The position numbers were made by a program, and so were the translations under genes. This document shows positions 52,884-61,035 of a stretch of 64,000 bases of DNA, piece by piece (the first letter of the stretch is position 1; each line of letters starts with the position of its first letter). Origin of the DNA: Gordonibacter pamelaeae (GTDB lineage Bacteria; Actinomycetota; Coriobacteriia; Coriobacteriales; Eggerthellaceae); the NCBI RefSeq assembly GCF_042665095.1, contig NZ_JBHTBV010000002.1. One strand, 5' to 3'. The notes under the pieces are model-generated. The model saw only the letters and a list, made by a program, of their open reading frames with translations. It was not told the DNA's origin and made no database searches.

Positions 52884-52925
52884 GAAAGGGGATCTGGAGC
52901 GATAAACCCTGCCAGATCCCCTTTC
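52884..52925. terminator. Terminator after amidinotransferase gene
   Basis: GAAAGGGGATCTGG (52884-52897) and CCAGATCCCCTTTC (52912-52925) form a perfect 14-bp stem with a 14-nt loop, 59 bp beyond the stop of the leftward amidinotransferase gene. Confidence 0.65.
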
Positions 52926-52983
52926 TTCTGTTAATCGGCGCTTGTTTTCAGCAAGTGGCTTGTTGTGCTAGGCGGCTAAGCGA

Positions 52984-54132
52984 CTAGTCGTTCCACATCT
53001 CCGGGCGCACCAGGGTGGGATCCTTGACGCGGTTCGGGAAGTAGTCGAGGCAGTCGCCCTCGCGGTAGACGTCAGCCGTGGAGCAGTGCAGGCCGCCGCC
53101 GAACGGATAGGCGTCGCGCAGGTCGCAGGGGATGACGTTCATGCCGAGCTTGTCCATCTGCTCCTGCTGGTGAACCTCGGAAGCCTCCACGATGACCGTC
53201 TTCGGGTCGAGCACGAGGCAGTTCATGGACAGCCAGACGGAGCTGTAGCACAGCGCCGGCGGCTCGTCGTGGGCCGGCTGGGCGGCTTCGACGATCTGCC
53301 AATCGTTGGCCTCGAAGATGGCGCGCTGCTCTTCGGGGAGCTTGCGGTGCGGGTTGTTGATGATCAGGCCCGGACGCAGCGGCACGAAGGTGGCGTCGAT
53401 GTGGATCGGGTACGGGTCGCCGGGGAAGTTCACGGCGTGCACGCGGTACTCGGGGTAGTAGCGCTGGAACCAGTCCATGGCCGTGCGGTTCGTGGTCAGG
53501 CCGTGCTGGATGAACAGGTCCTTGCCCATGCGCATCACGTCGGCGGCATCCCACATCGGCTCGACCTCGGTGGTCACGAAGTCCTTGTTGGCCGTGCGGA
53601 CGAGGCGCTCTTCCAGCGTGATCTTCTCGTCGTAGTAGTTGTGCTTGTAGGAGGCGTCCGTCAGGCGGGGACGGGGGGCCTGGGTCCACAGGAAGTCGGG
53701 ATCCTCGTCGAAGTACTGCTTCATGAGGGGCCAGTAGGCCAGGTACTCGAAGTAGCGGCAGCGGAAGGAGTTCGCGGAGGCCATGATCTCGTTGCCGACG
53801 GTGAGCAGGATGTCACGCGGAGGCATGCAGGTCATCATGGAGTCGTTGCGGAAGTCCGGCGTGCCGATGGCCTGGTTCCACTGCAGCGGGGTAGGACGGT
53901 CGACGACGACGCCGCGGTCCTCGAGGATCTTCACGAGGTTCTCGAGGCACTCGTTGCCACGCTCGACGGTGGCGAGGGGACGCAGGCCCCACATGCCGCG
54001 CATCTCGGAGTCGACAGGCACCTTCTCGGAAGTCGCGGGCTCCTCGGGGGGGATCATCGAGTTGTCGCAACGACCCACGATGACGCGCTTCAGCGGATCC
54101 CAGTCGTTCCAAGAATTGACTATCTTCGCCAT
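52984..54132 (-). CDS. Arginine:glycine amidinotransferase-like enzyme
   Basis: This 382-residue protein resembles animal AGAT (GATM) along its whole length: NSWNDWDPLKRVIVGRCDN, MPPRDILLTVGNEI, YPIHIDATFVPLRPG and SSVWLSMNCLVLD all have direct counterparts. The catalytic triad is present as D195 (EPMWDAADVMR), H244 and C350 (GGGLHCSTADV). The Asp-His spacing (49) equals that of the human enzyme and the His-Cys spacing (106) is close to it. It should move the amidino group from arginine to an amine, possibly glycine to give guanidinoacetate; another acceptor is possible. AAGGAG precedes the ATG. It is preceded by a long leader with a good promoter. Confidence 0.9.
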   Translation of the reverse strand: MAKIVNSWNDWDPLKRVIVGRCDNSMIPPEEPATSEKVPVDSEMRGMWGLRPLATVERGNECLENLVKILEDRGVVVDRPTPLQWNQAIGTPDFRNDSMMTCMPPRDILLTVGNEIMASANSFRCRYFEYLAYWPLMKQYFDEDPDFLWTQAPRPRLTDASYKHNYYDEKITLEERLVRTANKDFVTTEVEPMWDAADVMRMGKDLFIQHGLTTNRTAMDWFQRYYPEYRVHAVNFPGDPYPIHIDATFVPLRPGLIINNPHRKLPEEQRAIFEANDWQIVEAAQPAHDEPPALCYSSVWLSMNCLVLDPKTVIVEASEVHQQEQMDKLGMNVIPCDLRDAYPFGGGLHCSTADVYREGDCLDYFPNRVKDPTLVRPEMWND

Positions 54133-54134
54133 GA

Positions 54135-54239
54135 CAGTCTCCTTTCTGTGGCAGCGCTCTTCGCTACCGTTGGGTGGCACACTACATACTACTGCAGCTT
54201 GCTGGTTTTTGCGCTGCAACTCAGAGTGCTGGGAGACTG
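54135..54239 (-). promoter_or_regulatory. Leader of amidinotransferase mRNA with ribosome-site-sequestering potential
   Basis: The leader is about 160 nt. Its segment CAGTCTCC (minus strand, 54239-54232) is exactly complementary to GGAGACTG (54142-54135), which includes the ribosome-binding site just before the start codon. Between them, TGCAGC and GCTGCA can form an inner hairpin around 54193-54218. This layout could hide the ribosome site in response to a signal. No known riboswitch class is recognised. Confidence 0.45.
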
Positions 54240-54301
54240 GTGGTTCATGACGCTCCCGGTTTTCCTACCGTCGCATGCTTACCAGATTTGCCGTTGAGGA
54301 A

Positions 54302-54330
54302 GTTATACCATCTTTTTTGTTCACCTGCAA
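54302..54330 (-). promoter_or_regulatory. Sigma-70 promoter of amidinotransferase gene
   Basis: On the minus strand, TTGCAG (54330-54325) and TATAAC (54307-54302) are separated by exactly 17 bp. The predicted start near 54295 gives a leader of about 160 nt. The upstream DNA (54330-54480) is very AT-rich, as for an UP-type region. Confidence 0.7.
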
Positions 54331-54959
54331 CACAAATTTTCGAATGATTTTTAACAAAAAAACAATGATCTTGTTCATATGCACAAAAATATTACGGTTT
54401 GGTGAAGCTTTGCGCGAAACGAGATCATGACCATATTGGATATTCTTCTTCTTTGTTTCCATAGTTCTGCATAAAAAGGAATCAAATCGTAACCTCATGC
54501 AGGGGGGCTGCCCGCGGTTGCCGTAGGAAAAACAGCGGCGTTTTGCACAAAACGAGGGGCTCCGAAGAATCGCCGGGATAGAGGGGGCGGGAAAAAACAT
54601 ATCTTGCCGCTCATCGACCCCCTCCCCCTGCAAGCATCCGCCGCCGCTTCCATTCAGTCGGCCGCGCAACGCTCCCCTCCAGCCCCTGCACCGCTCTTCC
54701 TTCCGGCGGGCCATACGCCGCTCTTCCATTCGCCGGCAATGCCGCCTTTCCATCCAGCCGGCAGGGACCACGCGTGCAGGGGAGGCCGTCCGGCGCATGT
54801 GGTCAACCTCGGAGGTTTCTCCATGCGCCGGACGGCTCCCCCGATACGCATGCCCCCAGCCGGCTCTATGCGGCGGCACGCCTTCGGCCGGTTATGCGGC
54901 GACACATCTTCGGCCGGCTATGCAGGTGACGCGCCTTTGGCCGGCTGAAAGAGGAGCCC
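54331..54959. other. 629-bp non-coding region between amidinotransferase promoter and ABC genes
   Basis: No gene is convincing here: the frames that are open on both strands have low-complexity translations and no ribosome sites. The left third is AT-rich. The right two thirds are GC-rich, with degenerate repeats containing GCCGGC about every 27 bp and a 15-bp inverted repeat, GCCGTCCGGCGCATG (54785-54799) with CATGCGCCGGACGGC (54822-54836). Confidence 0.55.
54859..54950. repeat. Three and a half degenerate tandem repeats of about 27 bp
   Basis: Units begin with GCCGGCT or GCCGGTT and read roughly GCCGGCTATGCGGCGACAC then CTTCG. Similar but weaker units occur at 54709-54775. They sit immediately after the stop codon of the leftward ABC ATPase gene, so they lie in its 3' untranslated region. 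Confidence 0.6.
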
Positions 54960-55757
<798 letters not shown>

Positions 55758-55770
55758 GATCCGCACCTCC

Positions 55771-57213
55771 TTAATGGCTGATATGGTTGCCGTTGCGCTT
55801 CGCATCCTCGTAGATGCGCGTTGCCGCGTCGGTCTGCGAGGCGGGCCCGGCGAACGTCTCGGACAGGCGGATGCTGCGCGCCACGCCGGCGTCGGAATCA
55901 GGCACCACCGAGGCGGCCGACGTGATGCTGCGGTCGGCGGGGCCCTTCTTATGCTTGCGGCGCCCGTTGGACATGCGCGCTTCCATGGTGTTGATGAGCT
56001 TCGTGAGCGGAATGGTGACGATGAGGTAGAACCCGGCGGCCACGATATAGGGCGTCACGTTGCCCGTGGCGGCCGTGATGGTCTTCGCGTACATCATGAG
56101 CTCGGTCACGCCCACGGCGGCCAGGAGCGAGGTGTCCTTGTACATGAGGATGAACTCGCTGGTCATAGTGGGAATCACACGCCGTACCGTCTGCGGGATG
56201 ATAACGAAGAACATGGTCTGCGCACCGTTCATGCCCAGCGACCGCGCCGCCTCGAACTGCCCTTGGCTGATGGACTGGATGCCCGCGCGGAATATCTCGG
56301 CCAGGTACGCGCTGGAGTTCATGACCAGCACGATGGCGCCCATGGTGAAGTTGTCCATCTGCACGCCCATGAGCGGCAGGCCGAAGAACGCGATGTAGAG
56401 CTGCAGGAACAGCGGCGTTCCGCGCACGATGTTGATGTACGTGGCGCCGATGGCGCGCGGAAGGCGGTGCTTCGCCATGCGTAAAAACGACAGCAGAAGG
56501 CCCAGGGGGATGGCCAGCGGGAAGCTCACCACCACCACGCCGATCGACACGAGCCAGCCGGCGAACAGCGCCGGCACGGACGTGACGATGATGGCCGGGT
56601 CGAAGAACAGGTGCAGGAACTTGTTGGAGTTCCACGCCTTCACCCAGTCCTGCTGGTTGAGCCAGCTGGACAGCTGCTCGGCGGGCGAGGTGCCCGTCAC
56701 GTTGATGACCTGGTCCGTGGCCGGCATGTCGTGGCGCTGCCCGTCGGCCGTGGTGTAACTGCCCGCCAGGCCGAACGACCCGCCGCCGCCCGGCAGGAGC
56801 GTGCGGTTGCACTCCACCATGACGAGCGCACCGGCCGGCGCAGGCTCGGCGAGCGTCACCGTGACGTCGTTGCCGTCCACGACGGCCTCGGACGCCGCAT
56901 CCAGGCGATCGAGCCCCACGAGCACGGTGGTCTTCACGTTCTCGGCCCCGACGGTGGTGCCCTCGGGCATCTCGATGGTCACGGAGGCAAGGGACTCGTC
57001 CTCCGCCGTCTGGCCCTGCCACGTGACGCGCGTCGCCGTGGCTCCCAGAACCGTGGTGTTGTCGCCGTCCTTGTTCGGCTTGGCGGTCCAGCGCTCCACG
57101 TCGAGCGCGTGCGCTTGGACCGGCAAGACGAACGAGACCGCCAGCGCCGCGGCGAAGAGAACCGCCGCGGCGCCTGCGAGGTGTTTCCGCGCAAATGCGA
57201 ATGCGATCTGCAT
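55771..57213 (-). CDS. Polar amino acid ABC permease with extra N-terminal exported domain
   Basis: This 480-residue protein is about twice the normal permease length. It starts with a signal-like helix ending in VLPVQAHA, then about 140 residues of an exported beta-rich domain (VTIEMPEGTTVGAENVKTTV, DVTVTLAEPAPAGALVMVEC). A HisM-type permease follows, with the EAA loop EAARSLGMNGAQTMFFVIIP. A 60-residue polar tail ends it. The extra domain is not a substrate-binding protein of known type; it may dock the lipoprotein encoded upstream. The ATG at 57213 has AGGGTGAG before it; GTG 57219 is an alternative. Confidence 0.9.
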   Translation of the reverse strand: MQIAFAFARKHLAGAAAVLFAAALAVSFVLPVQAHALDVERWTAKPNKDGDNTTVLGATATRVTWQGQTAEDESLASVTIEMPEGTTVGAENVKTTVLVGLDRLDAASEAVVDGNDVTVTLAEPAPAGALVMVECNRTLLPGGGGSFGLAGSYTTADGQRHDMPATDQVINVTGTSPAEQLSSWLNQQDWVKAWNSNKFLHLFFDPAIIVTSVPALFAGWLVSIGVVVVSFPLAIPLGLLLSFLRMAKHRLPRAIGATYINIVRGTPLFLQLYIAFFGLPLMGVQMDNFTMGAIVLVMNSSAYLAEIFRAGIQSISQGQFEAARSLGMNGAQTMFFVIIPQTVRRVIPTMTSEFILMYKDTSLLAAVGVTELMMYAKTITAATGNVTPYIVAAGFYLIVTIPLTKLINTMEARMSNGRRKHKKGPADRSITSAASVVPDSDAGVARSIRLSETFAGPASQTDAATRIYEDAKRNGNHISH

Positions 57214-57231
57214 GCTCACCCTATCTGTGCG

Positions 57232-58047
57232 TTACTGCAACCACTTGGCGGCAAGCTCGTCGTACTTCCCGTTCTCGCGCACGGCCTTGAGCGCCGTGTT
57301 GAGCGCCTTGGTCAGCTCGGGGCTGTCCTTGCTCACCGCGATGGCGTACTGCTCACCCGTGGGGATCTCCTTGATGACCTGGCAGTCGGTGTAGGCCGTC
57401 TTCACGTAGTAGTTCGCCACCGGCAGGTCCACCGCAATGGCGTCGATCTGGCCGGACTGCAGCGCCAGGAACACGGCGGTCATCTCGTCGAAGCCCACCA
57501 TCTCCACGTCCTTGATGTTCTCGGCAGCCCACTCGTAGCCCGTGGTGCCGGTCTGGGCGCCCACCTTCTTGCCCTCGAGCTGCGCCACGTCGGTGACGCC
57601 CGAATCCTTGAGCACGGTGATGCTCTGGTTCACGTCGCACACGGCGTCGGTGAAGTCGACCTGGTCCAGGCGCTCGTCGGTGATGGTGATGCCCGAAACA
57701 CCCACATCGGCCTTGCCGCCGGTCTGGATGAGCGGAACGATGGTGTCGAACTTCGTGGACGGCAGGTAGTTGATCTCCAGGCCCATCTCCTCGGCCAGAA
57801 GGCCCATGAGCTCCACCTCGAAGCCCTCGGGCGTGTCGCCGTTCAGGTTCTCGAACGGCGGGAAGTCGAGCGAAGCCGCCACCGTCAGCTTGCCGTCGTT
57901 CACCAGCGTGTAGCCGGACTCGTTGCCGGCCGCCTTGTCGTCCTTCGCGCCGGAGTCCTGCCCGTCGCCCGACGAGCAGCCGAACAGCGCGAGCGATGCC
58001 GCGAGGGCGCCGGTTGCAACGAGCGCAACCATTTTCTTGATGTTCAT
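57232..58047 (-). CDS. Polar amino acid ABC substrate-binding lipoprotein
   Basis: This 271-residue protein has a lipoprotein signal (SLALFGCSSG, lipid-bearing C24) and a bacterial extracellular solute-binding family 3 fold (LTVAASLDFPPFENLNGDTP, GFEVELMGLLAEEMG, DERLDQVDFTDAV). Ligand-contact positions look intact; the specificity (glutamine, arginine, cystine or other) cannot be read. AAAGGGGAGAG lies before the ATG, with a strong promoter at 58109-58137. It is the first gene of the three-gene transporter operon. Confidence 0.93.
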   Translation of the reverse strand: MNIKKMVALVATGALAASLALFGCSSGDGQDSGAKDDKAAGNESGYTLVNDGKLTVAASLDFPPFENLNGDTPEGFEVELMGLLAEEMGLEINYLPSTKFDTIVPLIQTGGKADVGVSGITITDERLDQVDFTDAVCDVNQSITVLKDSGVTDVAQLEGKKVGAQTGTTGYEWAAENIKDVEMVGFDEMTAVFLALQSGQIDAIAVDLPVANYYVKTAYTDCQVIKEIPTGEQYAIAVSKDSPELTKALNTALKAVRENGKYDELAAKWLQ

Positions 58048-58108
58048 TGGTCTCTCCCCTTTCCTCTGCATCTCGCTTTCACGTCATGAAGTATGATGCA
58101 GTCGCACT

Positions 58109-58137
58109 ACTATAAAGCGCCGGCCCCCTCTTTTCAA
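58109..58137 (-). promoter_or_regulatory. Sigma-70 promoter of amino acid ABC operon
   Basis: On the minus strand, TTGAAA (58137-58132) and TATAGT (58114-58109) are 17 bp apart. The predicted leader is about 55 nt to the start codon at 58047. Confidence 0.75.
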
Positions 58138-58268
58138 ACAGTTATCCGTCGCCGACCGACGTTTTCGATGAATGGGCCCCCGCGAACGGGGTGTTTTGGC
58201 GTGCGTGTGGTTTAGCGCGCTAAAGCGGTGGAGCGACGGGAGGGGCTTCGAGAGCGAACGCCGGGGCC

Positions 58269-59807
58269 CTACACGAAGGGGGCGCACACGAGCAGGAGCA
58301 CGACGAGGAAGGCCGCGTTGTACGCGGTGAAGCGCGCGAGGTAGGCGCCGGGCGTGACGCGGGCGAGCGCGGGGCGGCTGGGGAAACCGCGGCGGACGAG
58401 GCGGTACTCGTTGAACGTGATGAGGCTGGCAAGCGATGCCACGAGCGTGCCGGCGCCGCCTATGTTCACGCCCACGAGCAGCGCCTGGTAGCCGTCTGCA
58501 AAATGCGACAGCAGCACGGCGGCGGGGACGTTGCTGATGATCTGGCTGGCACCGGCGGCAACGAGCAGGGCGCTCTCGCCCATCCAGAACGAGAAGAAGC
58601 CCTCCACGGCCGGGATGCGCGCCAGGTTGCCCGCGAACACGAAGAAGCAGGCGAACGTGAGCAGCAGCCCCCAGTCCACCGTGCGCAGCGCGCGGCGGTC
58701 CAGCACGCCGAGCACGGCAACGACGGCGCCCACCGCCACCGGATAGGGCACGACCCGAAACACCGAGGCAATGACCAGCACCAGGAGCGCCGCATAGCCG
58801 AGCGCCCGCGCCCGCCGCGCCGAGACGATGCGTGGCGCGGCGGTATCGGCACCTCTCCCTTGTTCGAAGGCGGATGTTGGTCCTTCGCCGTTTCTAGCGG
58901 TTTGCCGAGGCGACCCACTGGAAACGGCGAAGGGCCCGAATGTTTCACGTGAAACATCCGTTCGTTGGAGGGGCTCGCCGGATGCGGGGAAGGCTACCTG
59001 CTGCCGGCCCTCGTCCACAAGCGAATTTTCCGTTGCCCGTGTTCCCGCTACCTGCTTTCCCGCCGCTCCCTCTTCCGTTGCCCGTATACCCGTTGCTCCT
59101 TTTACCGCCGACCGCTTCCCCCGAATTCGCTCTTCCTGCATTCGTTCTTTCATCTCCCCTTTTTCCGCCGCCCCCTTCTCTGCTGCTCGTTTTTTCGCTG
59201 GCTGCGGGGGCTCGGGCTTCGCGAACAGGGCGCAGCAGAGCGCGATGAGCGCGACCGAGACGGCGAAGGGCAGCGTCATGACGGAGAGGAAATCGCCCAG
59301 CGGGATGGAGAAGCACTCGTACAGGTAGAGGTTCTGCGGGTTGCCGAACGGCAGGATCATGCCGCCGAGGTTCGCCGCGAGGTTCTGCATGATGAACGCG
59401 AACGGGAGCGAGCGCTCCCACCCGGCCTTGAGCAGCGTGGCGGCGGACAGCGGCAGCATCATGATGAGCGCCAGATCGTTCGTGGCGAACATCGACAGCA
59501 CGAGCGTTGACCCCACAAGCGCCGCCACGGCGGACCGGCAGGTGGCGAAGCGCGCCACGATGAGGCGCGCCGCGTGCTCGAACAGGCCGATGCCGCGCAG
59601 CGCGCCCACCACGGCGAGGATGCCGAACAGGCAGGCGAGCGTCTTCACGTCGAAATAGCCGAGGTACGCCTCGTCGGGCGGAACGAAGGCCACGGTTGCC
59701 AAGGCGGCCAGGGCCGACACGAGCAGCACCGTGCGCTCGCGCGCGAACCGGGCGATCCGCGAGGCAAGCGGGCGCACGGAAGCGCGCCCGCGGCGTGCGC
59801 TCGTCAT
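58269..59807 (-). CDS. ArsB/SLC13-like anion permease with long central loop
   Basis: This 512-residue ion transporter (IT superfamily, YbiR/ArsB type) has two halves of about five helices. The first carries FATNDLALIMMLPLSAATLL and NLGGMILPFGNPQNLYLY; the second carries SQIISNVPAAVLLSHF. Between them lies a polar loop of about 130 residues rich in Lys, Arg, Ala and Glu (EKGAAEKGEMKERM, KGATGIRATEEGAAGKQVAG), made of degenerate repeats and containing a parS site in its DNA. The ATG at 59807 overlaps the stop of the ROK gene by 4 bp. The substrate is unknown. Confidence 0.85.
   Translation of the reverse strand: MTSARRGRASVRPLASRIARFARERTVLLVSALAALATVAFVPPDEAYLGYFDVKTLACLFGILAVVGALRGIGLFEHAARLIVARFATCRSAVAALVGSTLVLSMFATNDLALIMMLPLSAATLLKAGWERSLPFAFIMQNLAANLGGMILPFGNPQNLYLYECFSIPLGDFLSVMTLPFAVSVALIALCCALFAKPEPPQPAKKRAAEKGAAEKGEMKERMQEERIRGKRSAVKGATGIRATEEGAAGKQVAGTRATENSLVDEGRQQVAFPASGEPLQRTDVSRETFGPFAVSSGSPRQTARNGEGPTSAFEQGRGADTAAPRIVSARRARALGYAALLVLVIASVFRVVPYPVAVGAVVAVLGVLDRRALRTVDWGLLLTFACFFVFAGNLARIPAVEGFFSFWMGESALLVAAGASQIISNVPAAVLLSHFADGYQALLVGVNIGGAGTLVASLASLITFNEYRLVRRGFPSRPALARVTPGAYLARFTAYNAAFLVVLLLVCAPFV
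58941..58956. other. parS: parS site 1 (ParB-binding centromere)
   Basis: TGTTTCACGTGAAACA is a perfect 16-bp palindrome and an exact match to the parS consensus TGTTNCACGTGAAACA described from B. subtilis and conserved across bacteria. It lies inside the permease gene, where it encodes VSRET in the central loop. It is one of two exact copies 2.9 kb apart. Confidence 0.9.
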
Positions 59808-60898
59808 AGCAGGCGCTCCCCCGTGCCGGAGCACTCGCCGCGCGCAAGCAGGTCGAGCGCGCGGGATGCCGCGCCGTACATACCGCAGGCGTTGCCCAGC
59901 TTCGAGACGACGATAGGCGTGTTGCGGCACGGTGGCAGCGCGCAGGCACGGTAGCGGGCGCGCACGGCGCCCAGGAACAGGTCGGCGCGCTCGGACAGGC
60001 CGCCTCCCAGCACGAGCACGTCCGGGTCGACGACGCAGGCTATCTGGGACAGCCCGAAGCCGAGCGCTTCGGAGAAGCGCTCGAGCGCCGCGCAGGCCGA
60101 CGGATCGCGGCGTGCCGCGGCATCGAGGACGGCCCGCGCGTCGGGGAACGCCTCGGCGGCGGCGCGGGCAGCGTCTTCGAGAGAGGGCGACGCAGCAGTA
60201 CGGGAAGCCAGCTCGCGGCGGGCGGCGTGCTCGCGGCGGGCGGTGTGCACGAGGCCCTTGGCCGAGGCGTACTGCTCAAGGCAGCCCGCCCTGCCGCACG
60301 AGCAGGGCTCCTGCTCGCGCGGGTCGACGCACAGATGGCCCACCTCCCCCGCCGCACCGTGCGCGCTGCCGTAGAGCACGCCCCGGAAGACGAAGCCGGC
60401 CCCCACGCCCGTGCCCAGCGTGACGAGCGCGACGTTGCCGCCGGCATGCTCGCTCGCAGAGCCGCGCCAGCAATCGCCCAGCACGGCGGCGTCGGCGTCG
60501 TTCAGCACCGCAAGGCGCGCCTGCGGGAACCGAGCGCGCAGGAGGGACGTGCAGGCCTCCAGGTCGAGGTCGATGTTCGGGCACAGCTCGAGAGAGCCGC
60601 CCTCGGAAACCGATCCCGGAATCGCCAAGCCCACGGCGGCCACCTGGCCGGCTTCGACGCCCGCGCGTGCCAGCGCCGCCTCGGCCTCGTGCGCGATGCT
60701 CCCCTGCGAGCCGGCGGCCAGCACGCGCTGCGAGTCGAACGCGTGGGCGCCCAGCAGCTCGCCGTCGAAATCGAACGCCGCCATCTTCGTATGCGTTCCG
60801 CCCACGTCGAGTCCGAGGATGACGGGATCGTCGGGAAGGCGGCCGACAGGGCCGCGGGGCCGGGCGCGCCGAGCAATATGCGAGGTTTGCTTTTCCAT
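59804..60898 (-). CDS. ROK-family sugar kinase / glucokinase-like protein
   Basis: This 364-residue protein begins after a short basic leader with the ATP-binding VILGLDVGGTHTKMAAFD. It has the sugar-binding NDADAAVLGDCW, the ROK signature GEVGHLCVD and the zinc motif CSCGRAGCLEQYASAKG. There is no DNA-binding N-terminus, so it is a kinase rather than a repressor. The length exceeds the usual 300-320 through an Ala/Arg-rich insert. It overlaps the permease start. No strong ribosome site is seen before ATG 60898. It may phosphorylate glucose or an amino sugar. Confidence 0.9.
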   Translation of the reverse strand: MEKQTSHIARRARPRGPVGRLPDDPVILGLDVGGTHTKMAAFDFDGELLGAHAFDSQRVLAAGSQGSIAHEAEAALARAGVEAGQVAAVGLAIPGSVSEGGSLELCPNIDLDLEACTSLLRARFPQARLAVLNDADAAVLGDCWRGSASEHAGGNVALVTLGTGVGAGFVFRGVLYGSAHGAAGEVGHLCVDPREQEPCSCGRAGCLEQYASAKGLVHTARREHAARRELASRTAASPSLEDAARAAAEAFPDARAVLDAAARRDPSACAALERFSEALGFGLSQIACVVDPDVLVLGGGLSERADLFLGAVRARYRACALPPCRNTPIVVSKLGNACGMYGAASRALDLLARGECSGTGERLL

Positions 60899-61035
60899 AG
60901 GTGGTAAGTGTAGCGCGAACGGCAGGCGCAGGCCGGCCACGACGATTCAACTTTTCGCCGCAAGACGGCTTTTCCGACGAACCGGCATCCGGGCGGGAGG
61001 CAAACCTGCACCGGCAAAGCTCGACGGCGCCGCGG

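Noticed and set aside
52984..54132. Amidinotransferase-like gene considered as a second arginine deiminase or agmatine deiminase
   Set aside because: The motifs around D195, H244 and C350 and the N-terminus follow AGAT rather than ArcA or AguA.
54265..54879. Leftward open frame of 204 codons in the gap before the ABC genes
   Set aside because: It covers the amidinotransferase promoter and the repeat region and has low-complexity Arg-rich sequence and no ribosome site.
54859..54950. Short repeats considered as a CRISPR array
   Set aside because: The units are adjacent without unique spacers, they are degenerate, and no cas gene is nearby.
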